Assembly: GCA_041397765.1 (NCBI GenBank)
Contig: JAWKWA010000004.1
Location: 185,508-249,507, forward strand
From: JAWKWA01 sp041397765
GTDB lineage: Bacteria; Pseudomonadota; Alphaproteobacteria; Rhizobiales; Hyphomicrobiaceae
Length of the DNA stretch: 64,000 nt
Reading direction: 5' to 3'
Position 1 is the first letter of the stretch. Each line of letters begins with the position of its first letter. The notes beneath the pieces were generated by a model that ran no database searches, had not been told where the DNA came from, and was given only the letters and a program-made list of their open reading frames with translations. Positions 53,577 to 62,842 of this stretch are shown one piece after another. A program made the translations under genes and the position numbers.

Positions 53577-54135
53577 CGGCAGAACCCTCGCCCGTCGTAC
53601 CGGAGACGCCGCTCCGGAAGAACCTGACTTTGGTGTCTCCATAGATCCGCCGGTCGAGCTCGACGAGCCCGCGGACCGCCGGCTCCAGGGCATCGGCGCG
53701 CTCCTCGAGCACGACGACGGCGCCTTCGGCGAGCCAGCCACCCTCGATGGCCGCGGCCAGCGCCCGCTCGCCGAGCCCCCGGCCATAGGGCGGATCGGCG
53801 AAGACGAGGGTGAAGGGGCCGAGCCGGCCGGCGGGTCCGAGCGCGGTGGCGTCGCGCCGGAAGATGCGGGTCTGACCGGTCAGGCCGAGCGCCTCGATCG
53901 TCTCGCGGATGAGGCCGCGCGCCTCGGCCGCCTCCTCGACGAAGAGGCAGTCCGCCGCCCCTTGCGAGATCGCCTCGAAGCCGAGCGCACCGGTGCCCGC
54001 GTGCTCGAAGCCCGGCAGGCCATGCCGGAGAATGTTGAAGACGGCCTCGCGCACGCGGTCGGAGGTCGGACGGATCGCCTGGTCGGACGGCTCGGCGAGC
54101 CGGCGGCCGCGGAAGCGCCCTGCGACGATCCTCAT
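53563..54135 (-). CDS. rsmD: 16S rRNA guanine-966 N2-methyltransferase RsmD, motif I altered
   Basis: A 190-residue SAM-dependent methyltransferase that modifies G966 of 16S rRNA. The start MRIVAGRFRGRRL and the following RPTSDRVREAVFNIL are RsmD hallmarks, and the catalytic motif FADPPYGRGL (DPPY, about 115) is intact. The SAM-binding motif I, normally a strand V-L-D-L-F followed by AGTGALG, is incomplete. The sequence runs from HGLPGFE directly to HAGTGALGFEA, so about eight residues including the acidic one are missing in frame. That could impair SAM binding or reflect an assembly error. It lies 91 bp downstream of the asparagine synthase gene. Confidence 0.88.
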   Translation of the reverse strand: MRIVAGRFRGRRLAEPSDQAIRPTSDRVREAVFNILRHGLPGFEHAGTGALGFEAISQGAADCLFVEEAAEARGLIRETIEALGLTGQTRIFRRDATALGPAGRLGPFTLVFADPPYGRGLGERALAAAIEGGWLAEGAVVVLEERADALEPAVRGLVELDRRIYGDTKVRFFRSGVSGTTGEGSADATA

Positions 54136-54226
54136 CGCTGGCCTCCGCCGGTCGATGGCGACGAAGGCGATGGCCCTTTTGCTGGCATGGGCTCTACGCG
54201 CCGGCGCGCTTCACGGCTCGGCCGCA

Positions 54227-56173
54227 TCATGTGCCCCCCGGCGCCCAGCGCCGCCGCCAGGCCTCGAACATCAGCACGTTCCAGAGCGGATGCTGCCAGT
54301 TGCGCCGCCCGGACAGATGCTCCTGCCAGCGGGCGCGCACGGGCGCTGCCTCGAACATGCCGCCCGCCTTCAGGCTCCGCTCGCTCAGGAGGTCCTCCGC
54401 CCAGTCGCGGATCGGACCGCGCAGCCAGCTGTCGATCGGCACGCCGAAGCCCATCTTCGGACGGTCGACGAGTGCGCGCGGGACGTGGCGATAGAGCACC
54501 TCGCGCAGGATGCGCTTGCGCGACCGGCCCTTCAGCTTCATCGCCATCGGCAGCGACCAGGCGAAGGCGACGACCCGGTGATCGAGGATCGGCACGCGCG
54601 CCTCGAGGCTGACCGACATGCTGGCGCGGTCGACCTTGGTCAGGATGTCGTCGGGCAGGTAGGTGAGGGTGTCGAGGAGCTGCATGCGCTCGATGAAATC
54701 CGGCACGACCGTCTTCACCGCCGGATCGGTCAGCCGGGTCTGCGGCTCGCGGGCGCCGGTCACGACCTTGTCGGGCTCGAGCCAGTGGCTCGTCAGCTTG
54801 CGGTAGAAGCCGTCGGCATCCTCGGCAAGGACGCCGGCGAGCTTCAGCATCTTGTCGCCGGCAAGGCGCGGGCGGACGCGGGCCGGCAGGAGGCCGAACA
54901 GCCGGTCCCAGGCGGCGGGCGAGAGCGTCTCGATGGCCGAGGCGCCGGCCGCCCTGAGACCACGCGGCACGCGCGCGACATAGCGGCCATAGAGATCGCC
55001 CTGGGCATAGCGGTTGTAGCCGGTGAAGACCTCGTCGCCGCCATCGCCCGAGAGCGCGACGGTGACGTGGCGGCGGGCCAGCGCCGAGACGAGATGGGTC
55101 GGGATCTGGGACGAATCGCCGAAGGGCTCGTCGAACATATCGGCGAGCTGCGGGATCACCTCCTGGGCCTCGGCGGGCGTGACGTAGAGCTCGGTATGCT
55201 CGGTGCCGAGATGGGCGGCGACCTCGCGGGCGTGGCGCGCCTCGTCGTAGCCGGCCTCGTGAAAGCCGATCGAGAAGGTGCGCACCGGCCGGCTCGACTG
55301 GGCCTGCATCAGGGCGACGACGGTCGAGGAATCATAACCGCCCGACAGGAAGGCACCGAGCGGCACGTCCGAGATCATGCGCTGGCCGATGGCATCCCGC
55401 AACAGCGCCTCGAGGGCATCGGTCGCCTCGGCCTCGCTGCCGGAGAAGGGATCGGCCCGGCCCGCGGCCACGACCTCGGCGAGCGACCAGTAGGCATGCT
55501 CGACCGGCTCCTTGCCCGGTTCCAGACGCAGCACATGGCCGGGGGGAAGCTGGCGGACGCCGCGATAGACGGTCAGCGGATTGGGATAGTAGTTGTGGCG
55601 CAGGAACAGCGCAGCCGCGTCGCGGTCGATCCGGCCATCGAAATCGGGGTGGGCGCGCAAGGCCCGCAACTCGGAGCCGAACAGCAGCCGGTCGCCCGCC
55701 ATCGTCCAGTAGAGCGGCTTGATGCCGAGCCGGTCGCGCACCAGCCAGAGGCGGCCGCTGTCGCGCTCCAGAAGCGCGATGGCGAACATGCCGATGAAGC
55801 GCGAGACCGCCTTCTCGAGCCCCAGGCGCTCGATCGCCTCGACCATCACCTCGGTGTCGGAATGGCCGCGCCAGCCGCCTTCCGGCGCCGGCAGGTCCTT
55901 GCGGATCGCCTCGGCGTTGTAGACCTCGCCGTTGAAACAGATGACGGTGCGGCCCGAGGCCGAGCGCATGGGCTGGCGACCGGCCGGCGAGAGATCGACG
56001 ATGGCGAGGCGGCGGAAGCCGAAACCGACGCCGTGCAGCTCGTCGGCGTAGGTGTTGGAGCCGTCGTCGGGGCCGCGATGGACCATCGTATCGGCCATCG
56101 CCGCGGCAATGGCGTGGAGCTCGCCCGTCGAGCGGCCGCCCCGCCGGTCGATGAAACCCGCTATGCCGCACAT
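54227..56173 (-). CDS. asnB: Glutamine-hydrolysing asparagine synthase-like protein
   Basis: A 648-residue amidotransferase. Cys2 (MCGIAGF) is the glutaminase nucleophile, with HRGPDD and CFNGEVYN completing the class II amidotransferase domain. The synthetase domain has the pyrophosphate loop SGGYDSS (about 278) and SGDGGDEVFTGYNRY. This full-length form is common in polysaccharide clusters, where it may amidate a sugar acid or a peptide rather than make free asparagine. It overlaps the preceding glycosyltransferase gene by about 13 bp, so coupled translation is likely, and lies in the 54-62 kb glycan operon. Confidence 0.92.
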   Translation of the reverse strand: MCGIAGFIDRRGGRSTGELHAIAAAMADTMVHRGPDDGSNTYADELHGVGFGFRRLAIVDLSPAGRQPMRSASGRTVICFNGEVYNAEAIRKDLPAPEGGWRGHSDTEVMVEAIERLGLEKAVSRFIGMFAIALLERDSGRLWLVRDRLGIKPLYWTMAGDRLLFGSELRALRAHPDFDGRIDRDAAALFLRHNYYPNPLTVYRGVRQLPPGHVLRLEPGKEPVEHAYWSLAEVVAAGRADPFSGSEAEATDALEALLRDAIGQRMISDVPLGAFLSGGYDSSTVVALMQAQSSRPVRTFSIGFHEAGYDEARHAREVAAHLGTEHTELYVTPAEAQEVIPQLADMFDEPFGDSSQIPTHLVSALARRHVTVALSGDGGDEVFTGYNRYAQGDLYGRYVARVPRGLRAAGASAIETLSPAAWDRLFGLLPARVRPRLAGDKMLKLAGVLAEDADGFYRKLTSHWLEPDKVVTGAREPQTRLTDPAVKTVVPDFIERMQLLDTLTYLPDDILTKVDRASMSVSLEARVPILDHRVVAFAWSLPMAMKLKGRSRKRILREVLYRHVPRALVDRPKMGFGVPIDSWLRGPIRDWAEDLLSERSLKAGGMFEAAPVRARWQEHLSGRRNWQHPLWNVLMFEAWRRRWAPGGT

Positions 56174-57430
56174 GATCCGTCCTCCCCTGCCGGCGGCTCG
56201 CCGGGCGGTGCATCGCCCTCGATCAGCGCTTCATAGAGCGCGACATGGGCGTCGATCATCGCCTGTCGCGAGAACAGGCTGCCGGCCCGCTCGCGCGCCC
56301 GCACCCCCATGGCGCGCATGCGCTCGCGGTCGCGCGTCAGCGTCAGGATCGCCTCGGCGAGCAGGTGGGGAGCGCGCGGCGGCACGAGGAGACCGGCCTC
56401 CGCCGCCTCGGGGCCCGGCAGCCGCGCGGTCTCGCCGCTCGCCTCGCCGGCACCGACGGCCTCGCGATTGCCGCCGACATCGGTGACGACCATGGCGAGG
56501 CCGGCTGCCATGCTCTCCAGCACCGCGTTGGAGAACCCCTCCTCGTGCGAGGCGAGAATGCCGATGTCGGCGAGCCTCAGGAGGTCGGGCACGTCGTCCC
56601 TGAGGCCGAGCCAGAGGATGCGCTCGCCGATGCCCTCGCGGGTCGCGGCCTCCTTCAGCGCCTCGCCGATGCCGTCGTCGCGTCCGACGACGAGGAGGCG
56701 CCAGATCGGCGGCAGGCTGTCGCGGATACGTCCGAGGGCGGCGATGAGGTCGGCATGACCCTTGTAGGCAATGAGATTGGCGAGCGTCACCATCACCAGG
56801 GCGCCGGCGGGAATGGCGAGCCGGGCTCGGGCGGCGAGCGCATCGAAGGGGGCGGCGAAGCGGGCGAGGTCGACACCGTTGTAGATGATCCGCAGGCGCT
56901 CGCGGTCGGCGCCCTCGTCGACGAGCTCGCGGGCCACGCGGCGGGAATTGGCGATGATGGCGGTCATGTCCCGGTGCAGCCGGTGCTCGATGCGGGAGAG
57001 GCGGGGATGCTTTGCCTGGTAGTCGTTCTGGCTGCGGCGGCTCATCACGCGCACCGGCGGTCGGGCGAGGCGGGCCGCGAGGCCACCGGCGATATAGGCA
57101 TGCGGCAGGAAGAAATGCACGACCGCCGGCGGCCGCAGCAGCAGCTCGGCGAGCGCGCGCAGGCTGCCGAGGCCGAGCGCGGCACTGCGCGCAAGCCGCG
57201 AGGCGGCGATCCGGGCGTCGGAGACGAGCGGCGGGCCGACGATCTCGACACCCTCCGCGGCGAGCGCGCCGGCCAGCGCGCCGCGCTTGCCGATGAGCAG
57301 CACGGTGACCGCGAAGCCGGCCGCGACGAGGCCCGGCGCCAGCATGGCGATCTGCCGCTCCGTGCCGCCGACATCGAGGGTGCGGGCCAGGATCAGGATG
57401 GACGGTCGGCGGGGATGGTCGGAGCTCCAC
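56161..57430 (-). CDS. GT4 glycosyltransferase, probable N-terminal frameshift
   Basis: A retaining GT-B glycosyltransferase (family GT4), about 422 residues if repaired. The N-terminal signature LILARTLDVGGTERQIAMLAPGL has no canonical start codon in its frame (a stop lies about 12 codons upstream of the first segment). A GTG at 57430 starting ELRPSPPTV would join it if one C is removed near 57400. The undisputed part begins at ATG 57345 and runs 394 residues. The C-terminal domain has the donor-binding ASHEEGFSNAVLESMA motif and ends CAA. It overlaps asnB and lies 29 bp after the aminotransferase gene. It transfers a nucleotide sugar to a growing surface glycan. Confidence 0.85.
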
Positions 57431-57459
57431 TACTGTCGCCGCACCGATGGCGGCGGCCG

Positions 57460-58734
57460 TCACCGCGAATAGCACCCGACAACTCCGGCGACGCGGCGCG
57501 CTGTCTCGGCCAGCGCGTCCGGATCGAGCGTCGGGTGGACCTCGAACATGAGACTGGTCTCGCCGAGCCGATGGGCGGTCGGACGCTCGGCGACCGCGGC
57601 CGCGGCGAACGCCGCCTCGCGGTAGATCTCCGGGCAGCTTCCGGTGAGTGCGGGCAGGCCCTCGGCCCGCAGCGCCGCGAGGATGGCGTCGCGATCGGCA
57701 CCCCGCTTCAGCGCCTCGGGGCGCAGATAGCCATAGAGCTTGTAATAGGCGTGCGCGAAACCTGCGGGCGGCTCGGGGAGGTCGAGGGCGGCAAGCCCGG
57801 CGAGCGCCGTGCGCCAGATCGCGGCGTTGCGGGTGCGGGCCGCCGTCCAGCGCTCGAGCTTGCCGAGCTGGACGAGGCCGATCGCGGCCTGCATCTCGAG
57901 CATCCGCCAATTGGTGCCGATCGAGCCGTGCACGTAGCGGAAGCCGGGCGCCGCGCCTTTCTGCCGGGAGAGCTCGAAATCCTTGCCGTGGTCCTTGTAG
58001 GACCAGGCGCGTCGATAGGCGGCCTCGTCGGCGAACAGCACCATGCCGCCCTCGCCGCCGGTCGTCATGATCTTGTCCTGGCAGAACGAGAAGGCGGCGG
58101 CGTCGCCGAAGGTGCCGCAATGGCGCCCCTCGATGGTGGCGCCGTGCGACTGGGCGCAGTCCTCGACGACGAGGAGGCCATGACGGCGGGCGAGCGCCAT
58201 GATGGCGAGCATGTCGACCGGCCAGCCGGCGAGGTGAACGGGCAGGATCGCCCGGGTGCGGCCATTCACGAGCGGCGCGACCGTCTCGGCCGAGATATTG
58301 CCGGAGGCGGCCTCGACATCGGCAAAGACCGGCGTGGCACCGACGGTCGAGACCGCCGAGGCGGAAGCGATGAAGCTGCGCGAGGTGACGATGACCTCGT
58401 CGCCGGGGCCGATGCCAAGGGCGATCAGGGCGAGCTCGAGGGCGACCGTGCCGTTGAACACGGCGATGGCATGATCCGCGCCGAAATGGCGGGCAAAGGC
58501 ATCCGCGAAGGCGATCACGCGCCCGCCGGTCCACTGGTTGACACGGCCGGAGGCGAGCACCTGCGTGACGGCGGCGATCTCGTCGGCCTCGAAGCGGGGC
58601 CAGGAGAGGGGCGGCGAAACGGCTGCGTCATCGGCGGCGCCGCCTGCCTTGCAGGTCGAGGCGGCCGGAGCCGCCGGGCGCGATCCGGGAACGTCCGCAA
58701 CGGGGGCCTGATCAGGGAGCCTGTGCCTCTGCAC
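57460..58734 (-). CDS. DegT/DnrJ/EryC1 sugar aminotransferase
   Basis: A 424-residue PLP enzyme that aminates a 4-keto nucleotide sugar. The start is GTG 58734, supported by GGGGAG upstream; longer frames reach into the neighbouring gene. The PLP lysine lies in FSFCQDKIMTTGGEGG (about 221), the Asp/Gln pocket is VVEDCAQSHGA, and the N-terminal RFEADEIAAVTQVLASGRVNQWTG is typical. Together with the 4,6-dehydratase at 60040 it could make a UDP-4-amino-4,6-dideoxy-N-acetylhexosamine (bacillosamine-type pathway). The first 45 residues are an unusual hydrophilic extension. Confidence 0.92.
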   Translation of the reverse strand: MQRHRLPDQAPVADVPGSRPAAPAASTCKAGGAADDAAVSPPLSWPRFEADEIAAVTQVLASGRVNQWTGGRVIAFADAFARHFGADHAIAVFNGTVALELALIALGIGPGDEVIVTSRSFIASASAVSTVGATPVFADVEAASGNISAETVAPLVNGRTRAILPVHLAGWPVDMLAIMALARRHGLLVVEDCAQSHGATIEGRHCGTFGDAAAFSFCQDKIMTTGGEGGMVLFADEAAYRRAWSYKDHGKDFELSRQKGAAPGFRYVHGSIGTNWRMLEMQAAIGLVQLGKLERWTAARTRNAAIWRTALAGLAALDLPEPPAGFAHAYYKLYGYLRPEALKRGADRDAILAALRAEGLPALTGSCPEIYREAAFAAAAVAERPTAHRLGETSLMFEVHPTLDPDALAETARRVAGVVGCYSR

Positions 58735-58888
58735 GCTTTCGTTCTCCCCGCGACCGCCCGTCGAGGAACGGGCAAACCCATGGATTCGGCCGAGCCGTCC
58801 TGCCGATCCATAGCCCGCCGGACCGTTCGTGCCAACTGGCGGAGGGAACATCCCGCGCCCCACTTGCGACGCAGGTTGGCAGGCCGGG

Positions 58889-60025
58889 TCAATCCTCGAG
58901 CTGCAGCGCGATCCGGGTCTTCCGGTTGACCATCCGCACATCGTAGAGCCGCTCGGCGCGCTGCCGGCTCGCCCGCGCCATGGAGGCGATGAGATCGGGG
59001 CGCTTCAGGAAGAACTCCATGGCCTCGACGAGGCGATCGGTGTCGGCGACCGGCACCTTGAGGCCGTTGACCAGTTCCTCGACCGTGTCGCGACAACCAT
59101 TGGCGTCGGTGGTGATGACCGGCCGCCCGACCGCCATGGCCTCGAGAACCGTGCGCGGCATGCCCTCGCCATAGGAGGGCAGCACGTAGACATGGGTGCT
59201 GCCGAGCTGGGCGGCGATGTCGCTGCGGGGTCCCAGATAGGCGACATCGCCGGCATAGTGGGCGAGTTCGCTCTCGCCAAAGCCCGCCGGGCCTCCTTCC
59301 CTCGGCCCGATGAGCCGGAAAGTGGCGCGGGCGCCCCGTGCGCGGATGCGTCGGGCCGCCTCGCAGTACTCGAAGATGCCCTTGTAGCGGACGAGGCGGG
59401 CGATCATCAGGAAGGTGAGGCCGTCATTGAGCGGCGGCAGCGGCTGCTCGGGAAACTGCCGCAGGTCGACTCCCGAGCCGCCGACGACATGGAGGGCGAG
59501 GTGACGGGGAACGAGGCCGAGCCCCTGGAGCTGCCGGCGGTCGTCGTCATTGTGGAAGATGGCGGCGTGGCTGACGCGGAAGGCCGAGCGGTAGAGCTGC
59601 TTCGTCACCTGGCGGACGAGGGCGAGCTTCAGGCTGGGCTCCTTGAGGAAGGCGTAGCCGAGCCCGGTCACCATGGGGGCGATGTGGGGAACGCCTGCCC
59701 GGTCGGCGGCAAGCGCGCTGTAGATGGCGGCTTTGGGCGTGTAGCCGGTGACGACGTCGGGCCGCCAGTTGCGGAAGATGGCCGTCAGGTTGCGCAGCGT
59801 GCGCAGGTCGGCGAAGGGGTTGAGCCCGGTGCGCTCGAGAGGAACGGTGCGGCAGGCGATGCCCTCGCGTTTCAGCCGCTCCTCGGTCGGCCGGTCGAAC
59901 TCGGGCGCGAGCGCCAGCACCTCGGCGCCGGCGGCCCTGATTTCCTTCAGGAGCTCGCCGCGGAAATTGACGAGCGAGGGGGCGTAGGAGGCGAGGATCG
60001 CCAGACGCTTGCCGCGTGCCGTCAT
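58889..60025 (-). CDS. GT4 glycosyltransferase (PglA-like)
   Basis: A 378-residue GT-B glycosyltransferase. The N-terminal acceptor domain has KRLAILASYAPSLVNFRGEL and GYTPKAAIYSALAADRAGVPH; the donor domain has FLMIARLVRYKGIFEY and the GT4 ExE region PSYGEGMPRTVLEAM, then ITTDANGCRDTVEELVNG. The pattern is close to lipid-linked glycan transferases such as PglA/WbaZ types (family inference). It lies 14 bp downstream of the dehydratase gene and 154 bp upstream of the aminotransferase start, in the glycan operon. The acceptor is probably an undecaprenyl-linked sugar. Confidence 0.9.
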   Translation of the reverse strand: MTARGKRLAILASYAPSLVNFRGELLKEIRAAGAEVLALAPEFDRPTEERLKREGIACRTVPLERTGLNPFADLRTLRNLTAIFRNWRPDVVTGYTPKAAIYSALAADRAGVPHIAPMVTGLGYAFLKEPSLKLALVRQVTKQLYRSAFRVSHAAIFHNDDDRRQLQGLGLVPRHLALHVVGGSGVDLRQFPEQPLPPLNDGLTFLMIARLVRYKGIFEYCEAARRIRARGARATFRLIGPREGGPAGFGESELAHYAGDVAYLGPRSDIAAQLGSTHVYVLPSYGEGMPRTVLEAMAVGRPVITTDANGCRDTVEELVNGLKVPVADTDRLVEAMEFFLKRPDLIASMARASRQRAERLYDVRMVNRKTRIALQLED

Positions 60026-60039
60026 GGCCGGTCCGCGGG

Positions 60040-62019
60040 CTAGTGCAGCGTGCGCCGACCGGCCGGCGCCTCGATCCGCGCCTCGATCGGTTTCTGCAGA
60101 TGGCGCGTCTCTGGCGTGTAGCCCTCGACGGTGCGCTTCAGCACGACATGAATCGCCTCGACATCGTCGAGCGCCATGGCGGTGGAAAGCGCCTCGAGTT
60201 CGCGCTCGACCTCCTTGGTCGTCAGCGAGGGCTCCCAGCAGCGGCCGATGCGGGCATGGGGCGTGCCGGTGGTGTTCTCCCCGATCAGCAGCTCCTCGGT
60301 CAGCTTCTCGCCGTGGCGCAGCCCGGTGTACTCGATGGCGATATCGCCGTTCGGGTTCTTGTCGTCCTTCACCTCGAGACCCATCAGGCGGATCATCGAG
60401 CGGGCAAGGGTATCGATCTTCACCGGCTCGCCCATGTCGAGCACGAAGACCTCGCCGCCCTTCGCCATGGCGCCGGCCTGGATGACGAGCTCTGCCGCCT
60501 CGGGGATCGACATGAAATAGCGGTTCATCTCCGGGTGGGTGACGGTGACCGGCCCGCCGTCGCGGATCTGGCGGCGGAACAGCTTGACGACGGAGCCCGA
60601 GGAATCGAGCACGTTGCCGAAGCGCACCATGGTCATCACGGTCCGGCAGCCGGGCTCGGCGGCATGAGCCTGCAGGATCAACTCGGCCATGCGCTTGCTG
60701 GCGCCCATGATGTTGGTCGGCCGGACCGCCTTGTCGGTCGAGACCAGCACCAGGCGCTCGACGCCGGCCTCGCGCGCGGCATCGGCCACGACCTTGGTGC
60801 CGTAGGTGTTGTTCTTGATGCCGACGACCGGGTTCAGCTCGACGATCGGCACGTGCTTGTAGGCGGCGGCGTGAAAGATCGTGTCGATGCGATGGTCGTC
60901 GATGGTGGCGGCGACGAGGCCGGCATCGAGCACGGAGCCGAGCACCGAGACGATCTCGACGGGCACCTCGGAGAGCTCGACCGGCAGATGGCTCGCCGCC
61001 TCGTTCAGCTCCTGGGCGATCTGGTAGAGGGCGGCCTCGGACAATTCGAGCAGCACGAGGCGCTTGGGCTGAAGCCTCAGGATCTGGCGGGTCAGCTCCG
61101 AGCCGATCGAGCCGCCGGCGCCGGTGACGAGCACCGACTTGCCCTTGATCGTCAGCTCGAGCAGGGCCGGATCGGGCGGTACCGGATCACGGCCGAGCAG
61201 GTCGTCGGCGCTGATGTCGCGCAAATCCGAGACCTCGACCTTGCCCGAGGCGATGTCCTCGATGGCCGGCAGCGTCTTGACGACGACGGGGTATTTCTCG
61301 AGCCGCTTGATGATGGTGCGCCGGCGCCGCCGCGACACTTCGGGAATGGCGAGCAGCACCTCCTTGACGCCCTCGCGCTCGATCAGCTTGGCGATCTTCA
61401 GCGGCCGGTAGACCTTCAGGCCGGCGACCATCTGGCCCCAGAGCGTGCGGTTCTCGTCGATGATACCGACCGGGTTGTAGTCGTTGGAGGTCTTGAGGGC
61501 GTGGACAAGCTGCACGCCGGTTGTGCCGGCGCCGTAGATCACCACGTTCCGCTTGATGCCGGTCGGGGAATAGATCGGATAGGGAATGCCCTTGAGGAGT
61601 ATCCACGCTGCGACCTGCCGGCTCGCCCAGACGAGGCTGGCGGAGAGGACGAAGAAGATGATGATGGTCGAGCGGGGCAGCAGGCCCTTCACGCCGGCAA
61701 GCAGGTAGAACAGGCTCCACAGCAGGATGGCGGCGCCGACGGCGGTGAAGATGCGCGTGGCGGCGTGGGGGCCGATGAAGCGCGTCACCAGCCGGTAGAG
61801 GCCCATATAGTAGAAGGTGACGATGCCGATCACCGGCGCCATCAGGAGAACCAGCGCGAAGGTCAGGCTCTCGGGCACGTAGAAGACGCTGAGGCGCAGC
61901 GAGAAGCCCGCCCACAGCGAGAACAGCAGGATCGCGAAATCGTTCGCGATCAGGACCGCGCGTTTGGGGTAGCGCCCCAGATTGACGATCCGTTCGCGCC
62001 AGGTGGCGGAAGTGGTCAT
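60040..62019 (-). CDS. Membrane-anchored nucleotide-sugar 4,6-dehydratase (CapD/PglF type)
   Basis: A 659-residue polysaccharide biosynthesis protein. Four N-terminal transmembrane helices (about residues 20-140, for example AILLFSLWAGFSLRLS) and a regulatory CoA-binding-like domain precede the extended short-chain dehydrogenase domain with the NAD motif VTGAGGSIGSEL (about 303) and the LVSTDKAVRPTN region (about 425), where catalytic Tyr is replaced by Met/other as in this subfamily. It likely converts UDP-GlcNAc to the 4-keto-6-deoxy sugar, feeding the aminotransferase. The start MTTSATWRERIVNLGR at 62019 has only a weak ribosome site. It is the first gene of the operon. Confidence 0.92.
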   Translation of the reverse strand: MTTSATWRERIVNLGRYPKRAVLIANDFAILLFSLWAGFSLRLSVFYVPESLTFALVLLMAPVIGIVTFYYMGLYRLVTRFIGPHAATRIFTAVGAAILLWSLFYLLAGVKGLLPRSTIIIFFVLSASLVWASRQVAAWILLKGIPYPIYSPTGIKRNVVIYGAGTTGVQLVHALKTSNDYNPVGIIDENRTLWGQMVAGLKVYRPLKIAKLIEREGVKEVLLAIPEVSRRRRRTIIKRLEKYPVVVKTLPAIEDIASGKVEVSDLRDISADDLLGRDPVPPDPALLELTIKGKSVLVTGAGGSIGSELTRQILRLQPKRLVLLELSEAALYQIAQELNEAASHLPVELSEVPVEIVSVLGSVLDAGLVAATIDDHRIDTIFHAAAYKHVPIVELNPVVGIKNNTYGTKVVADAAREAGVERLVLVSTDKAVRPTNIMGASKRMAELILQAHAAEPGCRTVMTMVRFGNVLDSSGSVVKLFRRQIRDGGPVTVTHPEMNRYFMSIPEAAELVIQAGAMAKGGEVFVLDMGEPVKIDTLARSMIRLMGLEVKDDKNPNGDIAIEYTGLRHGEKLTEELLIGENTTGTPHARIGRCWEPSLTTKEVERELEALSTAMALDDVEAIHVVLKRTVEGYTPETRHLQKPIEARIEAPAGRRTLH

Positions 62020-62415
62020 GGGGAAATCGTCGAAGCTCGATTCGTTGGCGGTCCCGCTGGGGCGCGACACTAGTTTCACACCGCGGCCTCGGCAAGTCCG
62101 GCGATCGGACGAGGGCCTGTGACGGATTTGCCCCCTGCCCGCAATTCCGGGCGGGCCTTCGCCCGTTCCGCCATGCGAGGGCCGCAATCGACCGCTCTCC
62201 AGGCACGGTGCGGACGTCCGGAGCATTCAGACGGCGTTCATGTGAACGGGATTATAAGAAAAATCGCGATTGGCGGGTCAGACGACGGCAAGGGCCGAAG
62301 CGGCTGCCAGGGACCGACGCGCAAAGGACGGATGCGGCCGGCCGCGGCGGGATGCCCGGCGAGGCGAGCAGAAACAAGAACGAAGCGGGACCTCGCATAC
62401 GAGCGGGGAGACGAC
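62020..62415. other. Divergent intergenic region of the glycan operon
   Basis: These 396 bp lie between the leftward glycan operon and the rightward small cysteine gene, so two promoters are expected. An AT-richer segment near 62235-62272 (GGGATTATAAGAAAAATCG) is the best candidate for a promoter. No further gene is supported. Confidence 0.4.
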
Positions 62416-62649
62416 ATGAGCAAGTCCAGGCAGGCACGCAACGACATTCTCTGGCTGGTGATCGCGTTCCTGATCTTCGCGGGAGCCCTCGGCATCTCGG
62501 TGCTCAGGTTCGGCGAGCCGGCCAACGCAGGCAACAGCTGCACGTCGAGCTGCCGGGCGCAGCTCTCGCAGTGCCTGCAGGGCGGCGGCAGCGCGCAGAG
62601 CTGCAAACAGGCCTACTCGTCCTGTGTGAACAGGTGCGTCGGCGGCTGA
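62416..62649 (+). CDS. Small exported protein with symmetric six-cysteine pattern
   Basis: A 77-residue protein, ATG 62416 preceded by GGGGAG at 7 bases. Residues 1-10 are basic (MSKSRQARND), 11-29 form one hydrophobic helix (ILWLVIAFLIFAGALGISV), followed by a possible signal-peptidase site after ANA. The tail of about 38 residues holds six cysteines spaced C-x3-C-x6-C-x9-C-x6-C-x3-C, mirror-symmetric about a glycine-rich centre (GGG), which suggests a disulfide-stapled helical hairpin in the periplasm. I recognise no family. It is convergent with the membrane-protein gene ending at 62843. Confidence 0.7.
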   Translation: MSKSRQARNDILWLVIAFLIFAGALGISVLRFGEPANAGNSCTSSCRAQLSQCLQGGGSAQSCKQAYSSCVNRCVGG

Positions 62650-62709
62650 GCGCCATGCTTTCGCTCGCCGGTCGCGGCGGGTGGCGGTCCCTTCCCCTCA
62701 GATGAGCAT

Positions 62710-62729
62710 CCTGGTCGGTATCGACCAGG
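62710..62729. terminator. Hairpin after the six-cysteine gene
   Basis: An 8-bp perfect stem (CCTGGTCG / CGACCAGG) with a GTAT tetraloop lies about 60 bp beyond the small gene's stop, between two convergent genes. No T tract follows. Confidence 0.5.
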
Positions 62730-62735
62730 GCCGAG

Positions 62736-62768
62736 ATCCCGGACAGCCGTTGGCGCGGCTTCCGGGAT
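62736..62768. terminator. Strong convergent-gene hairpin
   Basis: ATCCCGGA / TCCGGGAT stems enclose an inner AGCCG / CGGCT stem with a TTGGCG loop and a single bulged C, 13 paired bases in total. It lies between the convergent genes ending at 62649 and 62843 and could terminate both directions. Confidence 0.6.
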
Positions 62769-62842
62769 GCCCGGTGGCGGGGCGGTGATGTTCACGGCCT
62801 CGATGCCCTCGGCGCTCGCAATTCGGCCGATCGGGCTCGCAA

